NCBI RefSeq assembly: GCF_016888135.1
Contig: NZ_JACSWB010000214.1
Location: 1 to 35,275, forward strand
Source of the DNA: Leptolyngbya sp. CCY15150
GTDB lineage: Bacteria > Cyanobacteriota > Cyanobacteriia > RECH01
Length of the DNA: 35,275 bases
Direction of reading: 5' to 3'
Every line of letters starts with the position of its first letter. The first letter of the stretch is position 1. The translations under genes were made by a program, and so were the position numbers. The notes below the pieces were generated by a model. It was not told where the DNA came from. It was given only the letters and a program-made list of their open reading frames with translations, and made no database searches. Shown here piece after piece: positions 24,440 through 32,795 of this stretch.

Positions 24440-25153
24440 ATGACCCCGATCCGCGTTGCCTTAGTTGAAGATCATGCGTTGACTCGAATGGGTCTCAGAG
24501 CCACCCTAGAGCAATATGACACCATTGCTGTGGTGGGAGATGCCAAAGATGGTAGAACTGGCCTGCAGATGTTACAGCGAACCCAGCCCGATGTGGCGCT
24601 GATCGACATCGGCCTACCGGATCTCGACGGCATTGAGCTGACCCGTCAGTTTCAACTTAAGCAAGCTGAGATAGATGCCCCTCCCGTCAAGATTATCATC
24701 CTCACGATGCATGATGAAGAAGATGCGGTGTTGGCCGCTTTTGGTGCCGGTGCAGACTCGTATTGCATGAAAGATGTGCAAGTCGAGCAGTTGGTGGAAG
24801 CCATTCAGGCAACGGCTGCTGGCCAGGCTTGGATTGATCCAGCGATCGCCAATATTATTCTACGCAACATGCGCCAGTCCTACGGCTCCATGGACAATCC
24901 CCCTGCAGGGATATCAATTACGGCGTCGGAGCCAGAGTATCAAACAATTATTGATACCTTTCCATTAACCCATCGCGAGCTAGAGATTTTAGAACTGATT
25001 GTGGCTGGTGGTAGCAATGCCAAAATTGCCAACGCCTTAGACGTGACGGTAGGTACGATCAAAACCCATGTGCGCCACATTCTTAGTAAACTCTGTGCTG
25101 ACGATCGCACCCAGGCGGCAGTTCGGGCGCTGCGATCGGGGTTAGTTTGTTAG
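24440..25153 (+). CDS. NarL/FixJ-family response regulator
   Basis: A 237-residue protein. The receiver domain (about 4-130) has the acidic pair Glu10-Asp11, phospho-acceptor Asp56 in ALIDIGLPD, Thr in IIILTMHDEE, and Lys in YCMKDVQ. A linker of about 40 residues leads to a LuxR-type helix-turn-helix: PLTHRELEILELIVAGGSN, AKIANALDVTVGTIKTHVRHIL. It is a DNA-binding transcription regulator, probably activated by phosphorylation. The divergent histidine kinase at 21950-23950 is the nearest candidate partner. Targets are unknown; the 11-bp repeats between them could be one. Confidence 0.93.
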   Translation: MTPIRVALVEDHALTRMGLRATLEQYDTIAVVGDAKDGRTGLQMLQRTQPDVALIDIGLPDLDGIELTRQFQLKQAEIDAPPVKIIILTMHDEEDAVLAAFGAGADSYCMKDVQVEQLVEAIQATAAGQAWIDPAIANIILRNMRQSYGSMDNPPAGISITASEPEYQTIIDTFPLTHRELEILELIVAGGSNAKIANALDVTVGTIKTHVRHILSKLCADDRTQAAVRALRSGLVC

Positions 25154-25209
25154 ACTTATCCTAACAATCTCGCTAGGTCTCGCGATGTCATCTGCGGCTG
25201 CGGTGATTG

Positions 25210-26496
25210 ATGTTGCTCCATCCTGTTGAACCTATGTCCCTGAAATCCATGTCACTTCGGCACTATACCGCTAGCTTTGCGCTGCTTGCTCTCATGGGCT
25301 GCAGCACCCCCAATCTCTCTGCCGAGCCGAGCGATCCGTCTGCAACGGAGCAAGGCGATCCACAAGCCGAGGTGATGGAGGTGGATGAAGCGGTGGATGA
25401 AGAGACGGACGCAGCGGTGGCGATCGCTGATCCTGTCTCGGTGCAGCCGGTGACCGTCATGGATAATCTAGAACATCCTTGGGGCATGGATTGGCTGCCA
25501 GATGGCACGATGTTGGTGACTGAGCGTCCTGGCCGTTTGCGGATTATTCGAGATGGAACCCTCGATCCCACGCCCATTCCTGGCCTGCCCAATCTGCTCG
25601 TTGAAGGGCAAGCCGGGCTGTTAGATATTGCCGTTCATCCCAAGTTTGAAGACAACCGCTGGGTTTACTTTACCTACTCCAGCGGCGATCGCAACGCTAA
25701 CCAAACCCGTGTGGGTCGCGCAGAATTCGACGGCACCTCTTTGAGAAATTGGACCGTAGTCTTTGAGGTGGGGCGTGCGAAACCCGATACCCAGCACTTC
25801 GGATCGCGGCTGGTCTGGCTGCCTGATGATACGCTGCTGGTGTCGATTGGCGATGGCGGCAACCCGCCGGTGCAACTGGATGGTGAGCTAATTCGCAGCC
25901 AGGCACAGAATCTAAACAGCCGTCTGGGTAAGATTGTGCGCATTCATGATGATGGCTCGATTCCAGACGACAATCCCTTTGTCGGTGATGATGCGGCCGA
26001 TGATGCGGTGTGGAGCTATGGCCATCGCAATATCCAAGGCCTGGATAGAGATCCGGTCACCGGTCAGGTTTGGGCAACAGAGCATGGATCCCGAGGGGGC
26101 GATGAGCTGAACTGGGTGCGGGCGGGGGAGAACTATGGCTGGCCGTTGGTGACCCACAGTAGGGAATATACCGGGGGTGAAATTTCACCGGATCAGTCGC
26201 GGCCGGGGATGGTGGATCCTAGCCTCGTTTGGACACCAGCCAAGGCCCCGTCTGGTCTGCTCATCTACCGAGGCGATCGCATCCCTCAATGGCAGGGACA
26301 TTTATTTGCTGGAGGTCTGCGATCCCAAGAGGTGTTGCGCATTCAAGTAGATAGCGCTGGCAATGTGGTAGACCAAGAAGCGATCGCCATCGGACAACGG
26401 GTGCGAGATGTGCAGCAGGGCCCGGACGGTCTAATCTATGTGCTCACCGATGATCCAAACGGTCGCCTGGTTCGCCTAGAACCTGATGCTGGCTAA
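25210..26496 (+). CDS. PQQ-dependent aldose sugar dehydrogenase-like lipoprotein
   Basis: About 428 residues from the ATG at 25210. The in-frame ATGs at 25234 and 25249 are as likely, because MSLRHYTASFALLALMGC is then a compact lipoprotein signal with lipobox ALMGC. An acidic linker (EVMEVDEAVDEETD) follows. The rest is a six-bladed GDH/YliI beta-propeller: LEHPWGMDWLPDGTMLVTERPGRL, GLLDIAVHPKF, a QHFGSRLVW segment holding the catalytic His region, IGDGGN, GHRNIQGLD, TEHGSRGGDELNW and YGWP. Family members oxidise aldose sugars with PQQ in the periplasm. Cyanobacteria often lack PQQ synthesis, so the cofactor or even the activity is uncertain. Confidence 0.88.
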   Translation: MLLHPVEPMSLKSMSLRHYTASFALLALMGCSTPNLSAEPSDPSATEQGDPQAEVMEVDEAVDEETDAAVAIADPVSVQPVTVMDNLEHPWGMDWLPDGTMLVTERPGRLRIIRDGTLDPTPIPGLPNLLVEGQAGLLDIAVHPKFEDNRWVYFTYSSGDRNANQTRVGRAEFDGTSLRNWTVVFEVGRAKPDTQHFGSRLVWLPDDTLLVSIGDGGNPPVQLDGELIRSQAQNLNSRLGKIVRIHDDGSIPDDNPFVGDDAADDAVWSYGHRNIQGLDRDPVTGQVWATEHGSRGGDELNWVRAGENYGWPLVTHSREYTGGEISPDQSRPGMVDPSLVWTPAKAPSGLLIYRGDRIPQWQGHLFAGGLRSQEVLRIQVDSAGNVVDQEAIAIGQRVRDVQQGPDGLIYVLTDDPNGRLVRLEPDAG

Positions 26497-26549
26497 GGGA
26501 CTGGCTTGGCTAATGATGGCTTTTCCTCGGACAGTCTTGCTTAATCATT

Positions 26550-26593
26550 GACAGGTATCTATAGATATATCTCTACAGCGATAGATACCTGTC
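26550..26593. repeat. 13-bp perfect inverted repeat
   Basis: GACAGGTATCTAT (26550-26562) and ATAGATACCTGTC (26581-26593) are perfect arms around an 18-nt AT-rich loop. It starts 54 nt after the sugar dehydrogenase stop. No T-run follows, so it may be an operator, a transposon-end relic or an mRNA 3' stabiliser. Confidence 0.7.
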
Positions 26594-26611
26594 TCTGAGG
26601 TAACCATCGTT

Positions 26612-26684
26612 GTCACGGAACGTCAATGTGACCGAACGTCACGGAACGTCAATGTGACCGAACGTCAATGTTACTGAACGTCAA
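26612..26684. repeat. Alternating 10- and 16-bp direct repeats
   Basis: In order: GTCACGGAAC, GTCAATGTGACCGAAC, GTCACGGAAC, GTCAATGTGACCGAAC, GTCAATGTTACTGAAC, then a partial GTCAA. The 26-bp composite unit is repeated exactly, and GTGACCGAACGTCAC inside it is a small palindrome. Confidence 0.75.
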
Positions 26685-26706
26685 TAGATCGTTGATGGCA
26701 GAGACC

Positions 26707-26822
26707 ATCACGGATACTTTGCTGCTTAACCATCAAGCCTGTGATTGACCACTAGATATAGTCGATCACGGATACTTTACTGCTTAACTATAAGCCTGGG
26801 GTTGACCACTAGATATAGTTGA
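26707..26822. repeat. 58-bp direct repeat, two adjacent copies
   Basis: ATCACGGATACTTTRCTGCT begins both copies (26707 and 26765), and GACCACTAGATATAGT lies near the end of both. The middle has diverged slightly. The copies abut with no spacer. Confidence 0.75.
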
Positions 26823-26952
26823 TCTTGCCCTGAAATCTATGATGACGGCATGATATACAGAATAAAAAATGGGTGGGTAGTTGTTTTTGATCGCGATCGC
26901 CCAGGGTGTTGGAACCTTGCAAGTATCATCTGACCTTTGACCTGGTTTGATC

Positions 26953-26994
26953 TAGATTCTGATCTCTAGATTCTGATCTCTAGATTCTGATCTA
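26953..26994. repeat. Three 14-bp tandem repeats
   Basis: TAGATTCTGATCTC occurs at 26953, 26967 and 26981, with the third copy ending in TA. It follows TGATCTAGAT-type sequence that makes small overlapping palindromes. Confidence 0.75.
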
Positions 26995-27522
26995 GATAGA
27001 GATTGACCCTGCATACTCTTTGCTGAGAGAAAATTAGGGGCTGATCGGAGGCTATTAGGGAGCGATCGCCTGCTAGGGACAAAACGGCCAGCGAAATGAG
27101 TCATATCTATCAAAAATCTCGATCAAAAGTCTGCGAACGTATAGATCATTTGCCAGAGTCGGAATATGCTGGGTATAGATGTCTGTTTTAGCCGGATGTC
27201 TGGAGCAGTAATTTGTAAAGTCACGATACAGTTGGCAACGATGTTGTTGTAGCCTGATGACGAACTTGGGTTATGAAAAGAAGACCATCTCCAAGCCTGG
27301 AGATAGAATTCATGCCTAGGGGTAAGTTATGGAACAGCGGCTATCCATGAGCCCAGATTCCATAGCTGTTGCGGGTTGTATCTGTCCATCCGGGCTGGAA
27401 TTGAGCTGTTTCACAGGTTGGGATAGCGCTCTGGCGATCTACGGATGATCTGTAGGTTTGGGTGTGGTCTTCTCAATGGGTTCAGGGTCTATGAGTTCAG
27501 GATATTAATGTCTATGTATGGT

Positions 27523-27551
27523 TTGATATCCGCATAGCTGTGTTTTAATTA
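27523..27551 (+). promoter_or_regulatory. Candidate promoter of the basic coiled-coil protein gene
   Basis: TTGATA (27523-27528), a 17-nt spacer and TAATTA (27546-27551) precede the ATG at 27584. AAGAGG lies 9 nt before that ATG. The spacing is ideal for a sigma70-type promoter and implies a leader of about 25 nt. Confidence 0.5.
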
Positions 27552-27583
27552 AATTCACCCCAAAGATTTAAGAGGTCATCTTC

Positions 27584-28366
27584 ATGAAACGTTCCGCAAC
27601 ATCGGTAGATCCCTCAGATGTGGTGCAGGTCAATTTGTTGCAGGCCCGAGAAAACTTAGCCGCTCAAGAAGCTCAGCTTTTAGCAGATCTTGCACAGATT
27701 CGAAAAGGGATCGAAAGTATTGACACAACCATTCAAGTCGTTCGTCAAACCTTAGGCATAGCAAACCATACGGGGTCTATGACAACGGTTGAACCAATGT
27801 CTTCCCATACCCTCAACGGTGCCACGCCTCCTCCTGCAGTATCTCCATCGGTCGATCGCTCTACCCCAGCTCCTAAAGCAAAACGGCAAAAACCTGGCCC
27901 CAAGCCAAAACTTCAGCCGGTCAGTGAGCCAGCACCAGCGATCGCTAAGGACGAGACAACGACCGCCAAGGCACCGAAATCATCTACCCAACCTGCAACT
28001 ACCAAGACCACTACAGCTAAGTCGGCTAGTACCCGAGGGCGCAAGAAATCTGAGGCAAAAGCCAAGACGACTAAGACGACCGCAAAACGGAAAACCTCTA
28101 CTGCCGATACGGGCTGGCAGCACTATATGTTGGCTGACTATCGCACCCAACCATTAACAGAAGTGGTGCATTCTATCTTTGAGGCATCTCCCGACGCGGT
28201 GATGGGTTCGAGTGATTTGATTAGCCATATTTTTTCTCCGGAAATTCCCAAGGATGCCCGCACTACGGCCCGCGATCGCCTGTTGAATATCCTATCGATT
28301 GGGGTGAATGACAACAAGTTGGAGCGGGTGAAGTCGGGTAAGTATCGGCTGGTGGTGTCTTCCTAA
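27584..28366 (+). CDS. Basic nucleoid-like protein: coiled coil, AT-hook-like linker, C-terminal winged-helix-like domain
   Basis: A 260-residue protein I cannot assign to a named family. Residues about 15-60 are a heptad-rich coiled coil (LLQARENLAAQEAQLLADL). Residues 70-175 are Pro/Lys/Thr/Ala-rich, with AT-hook-like KRQKPGPKPK and TRGRKK, resembling histone-H1-type tails. Residues about 178-260 look folded, with a helix-rich pattern (LADYRTQPLTEVVHSIFE, SSDLISHIF, ARDRLLNILSIGV) ending in a wing-like LERVKSGKYRLVV. DNA binding is inferred from charge and pattern. The start is supported by AAGAGG 9 nt upstream. Its stop overlaps the convergent kinase gene by 4 nt. Confidence 0.75.
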   Translation: MKRSATSVDPSDVVQVNLLQARENLAAQEAQLLADLAQIRKGIESIDTTIQVVRQTLGIANHTGSMTTVEPMSSHTLNGATPPPAVSPSVDRSTPAPKAKRQKPGPKPKLQPVSEPAPAIAKDETTTAKAPKSSTQPATTKTTTAKSASTRGRKKSEAKAKTTKTTAKRKTSTADTGWQHYMLADYRTQPLTEVVHSIFEASPDAVMGSSDLISHIFSPEIPKDARTTARDRLLNILSIGVNDNKLERVKSGKYRLVVSS

Positions 28367-30183
28367 TGTCCTCGCCATAGACGCAGGGTGCGATCTTGGC
28401 TGGCGCTGATCAGCCGTCCGTCGGGATGAAAGGCGATCGCCTCGATGGCGGCGGTGTGGTCGGTGAGGGTGGCTAGGAGTTGGCCGGTGATCACCGACCA
28501 CAGTTTGATGGTGCTATCTTGACTGCCGGTGGCTAAGATCTGGGCATCGGCACTCAGCGCTAGGGTACGAATGGGCAGTAGATGTCCGGATAGGGCATGG
28601 TACAGTCCGCCGGTATTCAGATGTCGCAGACGAATGCTCATGTCCCAACTGCCGGTGACTACCGTTTGCTGCTCCGGCTCTTCCGGGTCGGGGGAGGGGA
28701 TCAGGGCGATGGCGCTCACGGATCCACCATGTTTGGCCAACTGGCGCAGGCAGATGCGCAGGTTTAGGTTCCAAACCCGTAGGTTGCCATCCGCATCGCC
28801 GCTTACCATCACCGGGGCCGTGGGGCTGACGGCTAGAGACTCCACCGGGGCGCTATGTCCCTCAAAGATATGCAGCAGTTTTCCGTGGCGATCCCACAGC
28901 CGCAGATGGCGATCGCGGCCAGCGCTGATCAGATGGCTTTCCTGGGTAAATGCCAGGGCGGTAACCAGTTCACCTTGCTCTAGCAACACTTGGGGTGTCG
29001 GACGATCTAGCTCCCATAGCTTGAGGGTGCGATCGTAGCCACTGCTGGCCACCATGGCCGTCGCGGGGGAGTAGGCGAGGGCGGCGATGCTGTAGGCATG
29101 ACCCACCCAGGTACGTTCCAGCTCCGTTCCCTGCCAAAGGGCGATCGCTCCCTGTTGATCGCCGGTGAGCATCTGCCCCATAGGCAGCAGCGCCAAGCGG
29201 GTGATCGGGTGCTCGACGGTCACGGTCGTCTCACAGACCCAGGATAGATCTGGGGGCTGGGTGTCGGGCAGGGGCAGGGGAGGCTGGCTAGCGGGAATGA
29301 TCAGGGTGGAGGATGAGCCTGGACAGTGGAGTAAGACATCCTTGAGGGCGATCTCGGCGCTGGCGTAGCGTTCGGTTAAATTACGGCATACGAGGCGATC
29401 GAGGATCTGCGCTAAGTCGTCCGTGATCGGGCCGGACACGCTACGCCACAGCCAACTGCCGTCCCGGAAATTGAATAATTCAAAGGGCGACAGTCCCGTG
29501 AGTAAATGCAGGCAGGTGGTGCCTAAGCTATAGAGATCGCTGGCAAAGGTGACCTGGCCTGCCAGTTGCTCGGGGGCAATATATTCAGCGCTGCCGATCA
29601 TGGTGCCGGGTTTGGCGAGGGTAGACTGGGTGGCGATCTTGGCGGATCCAAAGTCTACGAGGGTAAGATAGCCTAGGTCAAACCGACCGTCGCGGCGGAT
29701 CAGGTTGGTGGGCTTCACGTCGCGATGGATCAGCCGTTGACTGTGCAGATACTTGAGCAACAGCAGTCCTTCTTGGAGCACCGTCCAGATTTTATCTTCG
29801 CCAAAGGCTCCGCTGGCCTGGAGTTCTTGCCCAAGATTGGGGCCAGGAATGTAGTCTTGCACCAGGTAATGGTGCTGGTCGCGTTCAAAGTAGGCCAAGA
29901 CATTAGGCAACTGCGCATGTTTGAACAGCGGTTCGATGCGGGCAATCTGGTAACGAAAGGCTTCTCCATCGCCCTGCTGCTCAAATTCTTTGATCACACA
30001 GCGATTGTGGGTGAGACGGCGTTGATCGGTGGCCAAGAAGGTGCGGCTCGATCCACCGCCGCCGATGGGCTGTACGGCTGCGTAGCGATCGCCCAACCGC
30101 ACTCGCGATCCGCAATGCACACAAAAATGATCGCCCTGGGGGGTGCTAGGGGATGGACAGGTTGGATGCAAACAATAGCTCAT
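28363..30183 (-). CDS. Ser/Thr protein kinase with C-terminal WD40 repeats (second of pair)
   Basis: A 606-residue protein. The start at 30183 is chosen because its ATG overlaps the upstream kinase's TGA as ATGA; a longer start at 30222 lies inside that gene. The N-terminus has a zinc-ribbon-like pair, CLHPTC and CVHC. In the kinase domain the Gly loop is GGGGSS, VAIK lysine is Lys65, HRDVKPTN has Asp155, and DFG is at 177-179; all catalytic residues are present. About 330-606 is a beta-propeller of six or seven WD40 units (ASSGYDRTLKLW, ATGSQDSTIKLW, SASQDRTLRLW). Such proteins are common in filamentous cyanobacteria; substrates are rarely known. Confidence 0.92.
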   Translation of the reverse strand: MSYCLHPTCPSPSTPQGDHFCVHCGSRVRLGDRYAAVQPIGGGGSSRTFLATDQRRLTHNRCVIKEFEQQGDGEAFRYQIARIEPLFKHAQLPNVLAYFERDQHHYLVQDYIPGPNLGQELQASGAFGEDKIWTVLQEGLLLLKYLHSQRLIHRDVKPTNLIRRDGRFDLGYLTLVDFGSAKIATQSTLAKPGTMIGSAEYIAPEQLAGQVTFASDLYSLGTTCLHLLTGLSPFELFNFRDGSWLWRSVSGPITDDLAQILDRLVCRNLTERYASAEIALKDVLLHCPGSSSTLIIPASQPPLPLPDTQPPDLSWVCETTVTVEHPITRLALLPMGQMLTGDQQGAIALWQGTELERTWVGHAYSIAALAYSPATAMVASSGYDRTLKLWELDRPTPQVLLEQGELVTALAFTQESHLISAGRDRHLRLWDRHGKLLHIFEGHSAPVESLAVSPTAPVMVSGDADGNLRVWNLNLRICLRQLAKHGGSVSAIALIPSPDPEEPEQQTVVTGSWDMSIRLRHLNTGGLYHALSGHLLPIRTLALSADAQILATGSQDSTIKLWSVITGQLLATLTDHTAAIEAIAFHPDGRLISASQDRTLRLWRGH

Positions 30184-32042
30184 GGCGTACCCCGATCTAA
30201 TCCCAGTGGTTCGTAGGTCCAAAGTTGCAGCGTTTCATCTGCCCCGGCGCTCACCAATCCGCCGCTATCCGGGCAGATGGCGATCGCATTCACCACCCAA
30301 GCCGTTTTCAGCGATCCGCCATGGCGAAACCGCGATCGCTCCCAGCGTCCAATCTGCAGTTGGCTATCATCGCCGCCGCTAGCCAGAAACTGACCGTCAG
30401 GACTGAGGGCCAGGGTGTTGATGGCCCCTTGATGGGCGCGAATGGTCTGCTGGCAAACTTGCTCTAGGGTATCCCATACCATCAGGGAGCGATCGCTGAT
30501 GGTGATCAGCCATTGGCGGTCGGCACTGAGGGCGATGGCGCGAGCTGGGGCATCTTGTTTCAGCGTATTCCACAACGGCACCTGTCCCGTCTGCCGCAGG
30601 TTACCCAAATCCCAAATGCGCACCAGGCGATCGCCCCCACTCACCAGCCAAGCGCCATCGAGGCTGATCTGGAGAGCCGTCACTGGCACAGACTGGGGGC
30701 GTAGGGTTTGCAGACGTTCCCGCCGGGTAATATCCCAAAGCTGAATGGCACCATCGGCGCTACCCACGGCCAGGGTTCGATCATCGCCACTGAGGGCGAT
30801 CGCCGTCACCCCCCAACTATGGGCCGGCACCATGCCAATGGCGGTACGGCGCGGCACATCCCAGAGCCATACGGTGCCATCGTCACTGCCGCTCAGTAAC
30901 GTTTGGGCATCGCTGGTGAAGGCCAGGGCGTTGACTGGGGCAGAGTGGCCGTCTTTCCCCCAGGGCGATCGCCCCTCGAAGCTATGGATCAACTTGCCGG
31001 TATATAGGCCCCAGAGCTTGATGGACTGATCCCGACTAGCGCTGGCCAAGAGGGTACCATCGGGACTGATGGCGATCGCCAAAACACTGCCGGTATGGCC
31101 GCGAAACACCCGCGTGCAGCGCCAGCCGCTGGTTTGGGGCCGTGCCGGTGCGGCCGGGCGAGGTGGCCGCGATCGCCGAATATCCTCCAACACCTCACTA
31201 GCCGTGGCGTAGCGACGGCTCAGGGATCGTTCTAATAATCGGTTTAGCACCCGCATTAGGCGATCGCTCACCGGCTGGGGCAGATACTGCGACCACACCC
31301 AACCATCATCACTGACGCTGTACAGATCAAAGGGATGCTGATCCGTCAGCAGATGAACACAGGTGACCCCGAGACTGTAGAGATCACTGGCGAACACGGC
31401 TTTACCTAGGGCCTGCTCTGGCGCTGCATAGCCCGCACTGCCGATCACTGTGCCGGTGCGGGCCAGGGCCGTACCCGTGGCATATTTCGATGCGCCAAAA
31501 TCGACTAAGGCGAGGTGGCGATCGCCCGTGCGGATAATATTGGCCGGCTTAAGATCTCGGTGGATCACCCGAGCGCTGTGGATAAAATCCAGAACCGGCA
31601 GCAAGGATTTCAGTACATACCACACCTGGGATTCCCGCAGCGGCCCCTGCTCTTTCAGCACCTGTTCCAAATCCTGCCCGTCAATAAACTCCTGCACCAG
31701 GTAGTAATACCCCGCCTGCTCCACCTGGGCTAGGAATTTGGGAATCTGCGGATGATCGCCCAATTCCGCCAACCGAGCCGCTTCCTCCTGGAAGAGCATG
31801 GCCGCCTGCTCCGCATAGTCGCGCCCCTGCAACTGCGGCAAAAACTGCTTCACCACACAGCGATCGCGCCCCGGTAGGGTCTCATCCACGGCCAAAAAGG
31901 TCGCCCCAAAGCCCCCCTGCCGCAGCGGTCGCAGCAACCGGAAGCGATCGCCCAACATCAGCGCCGTACCGCAGGCATCACAATGCAGCCCATGGCGATC
32001 ATTTTGGGGACTGGGGCAAACCGGGTTGGGACAATAGCTCAT
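30180..32042 (-). CDS. Ser/Thr protein kinase with C-terminal WD40 repeats (first of pair)
   Basis: A 620-residue protein starting MSYCPNPVC, with a second cysteine pair CDAC (zinc-ribbon-like). In the kinase domain the loop is GGFGATF, Lys65 is in RCVVKQF, HRDLKPANII has Asp163, DFG is at 181-183, and the activation segment is GTVIGSAGYAAPEQ. The WD40 propeller runs from about 310 (LASASRDQSIKLWGL, LSGSDDGTVWLWD, VGSADGAIQLWD). It is paralogous to the following gene over its whole length, which points to tandem duplication, and is translationally coupled to it. The FHA protein at 20.5 kb is a possible reader of its phosphorylation (inference). Confidence 0.93.
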   Translation of the reverse strand: MSYCPNPVCPSPQNDRHGLHCDACGTALMLGDRFRLLRPLRQGGFGATFLAVDETLPGRDRCVVKQFLPQLQGRDYAEQAAMLFQEEAARLAELGDHPQIPKFLAQVEQAGYYYLVQEFIDGQDLEQVLKEQGPLRESQVWYVLKSLLPVLDFIHSARVIHRDLKPANIIRTGDRHLALVDFGASKYATGTALARTGTVIGSAGYAAPEQALGKAVFASDLYSLGVTCVHLLTDQHPFDLYSVSDDGWVWSQYLPQPVSDRLMRVLNRLLERSLSRRYATASEVLEDIRRSRPPRPAAPARPQTSGWRCTRVFRGHTGSVLAIAISPDGTLLASASRDQSIKLWGLYTGKLIHSFEGRSPWGKDGHSAPVNALAFTSDAQTLLSGSDDGTVWLWDVPRRTAIGMVPAHSWGVTAIALSGDDRTLAVGSADGAIQLWDITRRERLQTLRPQSVPVTALQISLDGAWLVSGGDRLVRIWDLGNLRQTGQVPLWNTLKQDAPARAIALSADRQWLITISDRSLMVWDTLEQVCQQTIRAHQGAINTLALSPDGQFLASGGDDSQLQIGRWERSRFRHGGSLKTAWVVNAIAICPDSGGLVSAGADETLQLWTYEPLGLDRGTP

Positions 32043-32173
32043 GCCGTGGTGACATCTAGACTATGTTCATCTTAGTGGGCTCTGTGGAATCACAGTCTAT
32101 GGATACCACCCCACCCGTATTCCCTTCGCCCGCAAAGTATCCGATAGCGTTGCGCCTAGAACAACCTGAACAG

Positions 32174-32674
32174 CTATGACAGAAGGAGCTGCAAAAACTT
32201 CAGGTCAAGCCAGCGATCGAACTTATAGCCAACTTGAGGAAAATGGGCCACTTCTTGAAAGCCAAAACAGCGATGTAGCCGCAGACTGGCTTCATTGTTG
32301 GCATCAATGCCCGCCACCATGGCATGGATGTTCATGGCTCGCGCCGCTTCAATCAGGGGCTTCATTAACTGTTTACCCACACCCCGGCCGCGATCGCTGG
32401 CGGCGACATAGATCGATAGCTCCACGGTGTATTGATAGGCGGCCCAGGCGCGAAAGGGGCCAAAGGAACTGAAACCCACAACCCTTCCTTGGCGTTCTGC
32501 CACAAAAATGGGAAAGCCTTGGTCTACTTTGGCGGCATACCAAGCCTGGCGCATGGCTAGGGTATGGGGCTCATAGTCGTAGGAGGCGGTGGTATGTAAG
32601 ACGGCATCGTTATAGATCTCCAAAATATCGGGGAGATCGGCGTCAGTCGCGGAGCGGAGGGTCACCTGATCCAT
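32174..32674 (-). CDS. GNAT N-acetyltransferase, phosphinothricin/L-amino-acid acetyltransferase-like
   Basis: A 166-residue product from the ATG at 32674. An upstream in-frame start at 32779 would add 35 residues of non-conserved sequence. LRSATDADLPDILEIYNDAV is the typical Pat/MnaT N-terminus. VELSIYVAASDRGRGVGKQLM carries the acetyl-CoA pyrophosphate loop (R/Q-x-x-G-x-G/A). AGIDANNEASLRLHRCFGF and GYKFDRWLD complete the family pattern. It likely acetylates the amino group of phosphinothricin-like compounds or of methionine sulfone/sulfoximine-type amino acids. The true substrate is unknown. Confidence 0.9.
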   Translation of the reverse strand: MDQVTLRSATDADLPDILEIYNDAVLHTTASYDYEPHTLAMRQAWYAAKVDQGFPIFVAERQGRVVGFSSFGPFRAWAAYQYTVELSIYVAASDRGRGVGKQLMKPLIEAARAMNIHAMVAGIDANNEASLRLHRCFGFQEVAHFPQVGYKFDRWLDLKFLQLLLS

Positions 32675-32795
32675 GCAAGTCTCTGTTCTTAAATCCAGAT
32701 GCCACCCTACACAAAAATGCGATCGCGAATAGTGTTTTGGCTTACCCTGATCTAGACCGCTCGCAGGGGGAGTGAGCAAGTCCTACGCCGCATCG

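Larger units (their letters stand above)
26497..27583. other. Repeat-rich non-coding tract (about 1.1 kb)
   Basis: No coding frame with plausible composition was found on either strand. Four different repeat structures lie in its first half and are listed separately. A promoter-like pair lies at its end. It lacks transposase remnants and tRNA-like folds that I can recognise. Confidence 0.6.

Noticed and set aside
26648-26680. SyCRP1/CRP site (TGTGA-N6-TCACA)
   Set aside because: TGTGA and TCAC half-sites exist around 26628-26642, but spacing is 7 and the second half is incomplete.
26612-26684. CRISPR-like array
   Set aside because: Units of 10-16 bp are directly adjacent with no unique spacers and no cas genes, so these are short direct repeats.
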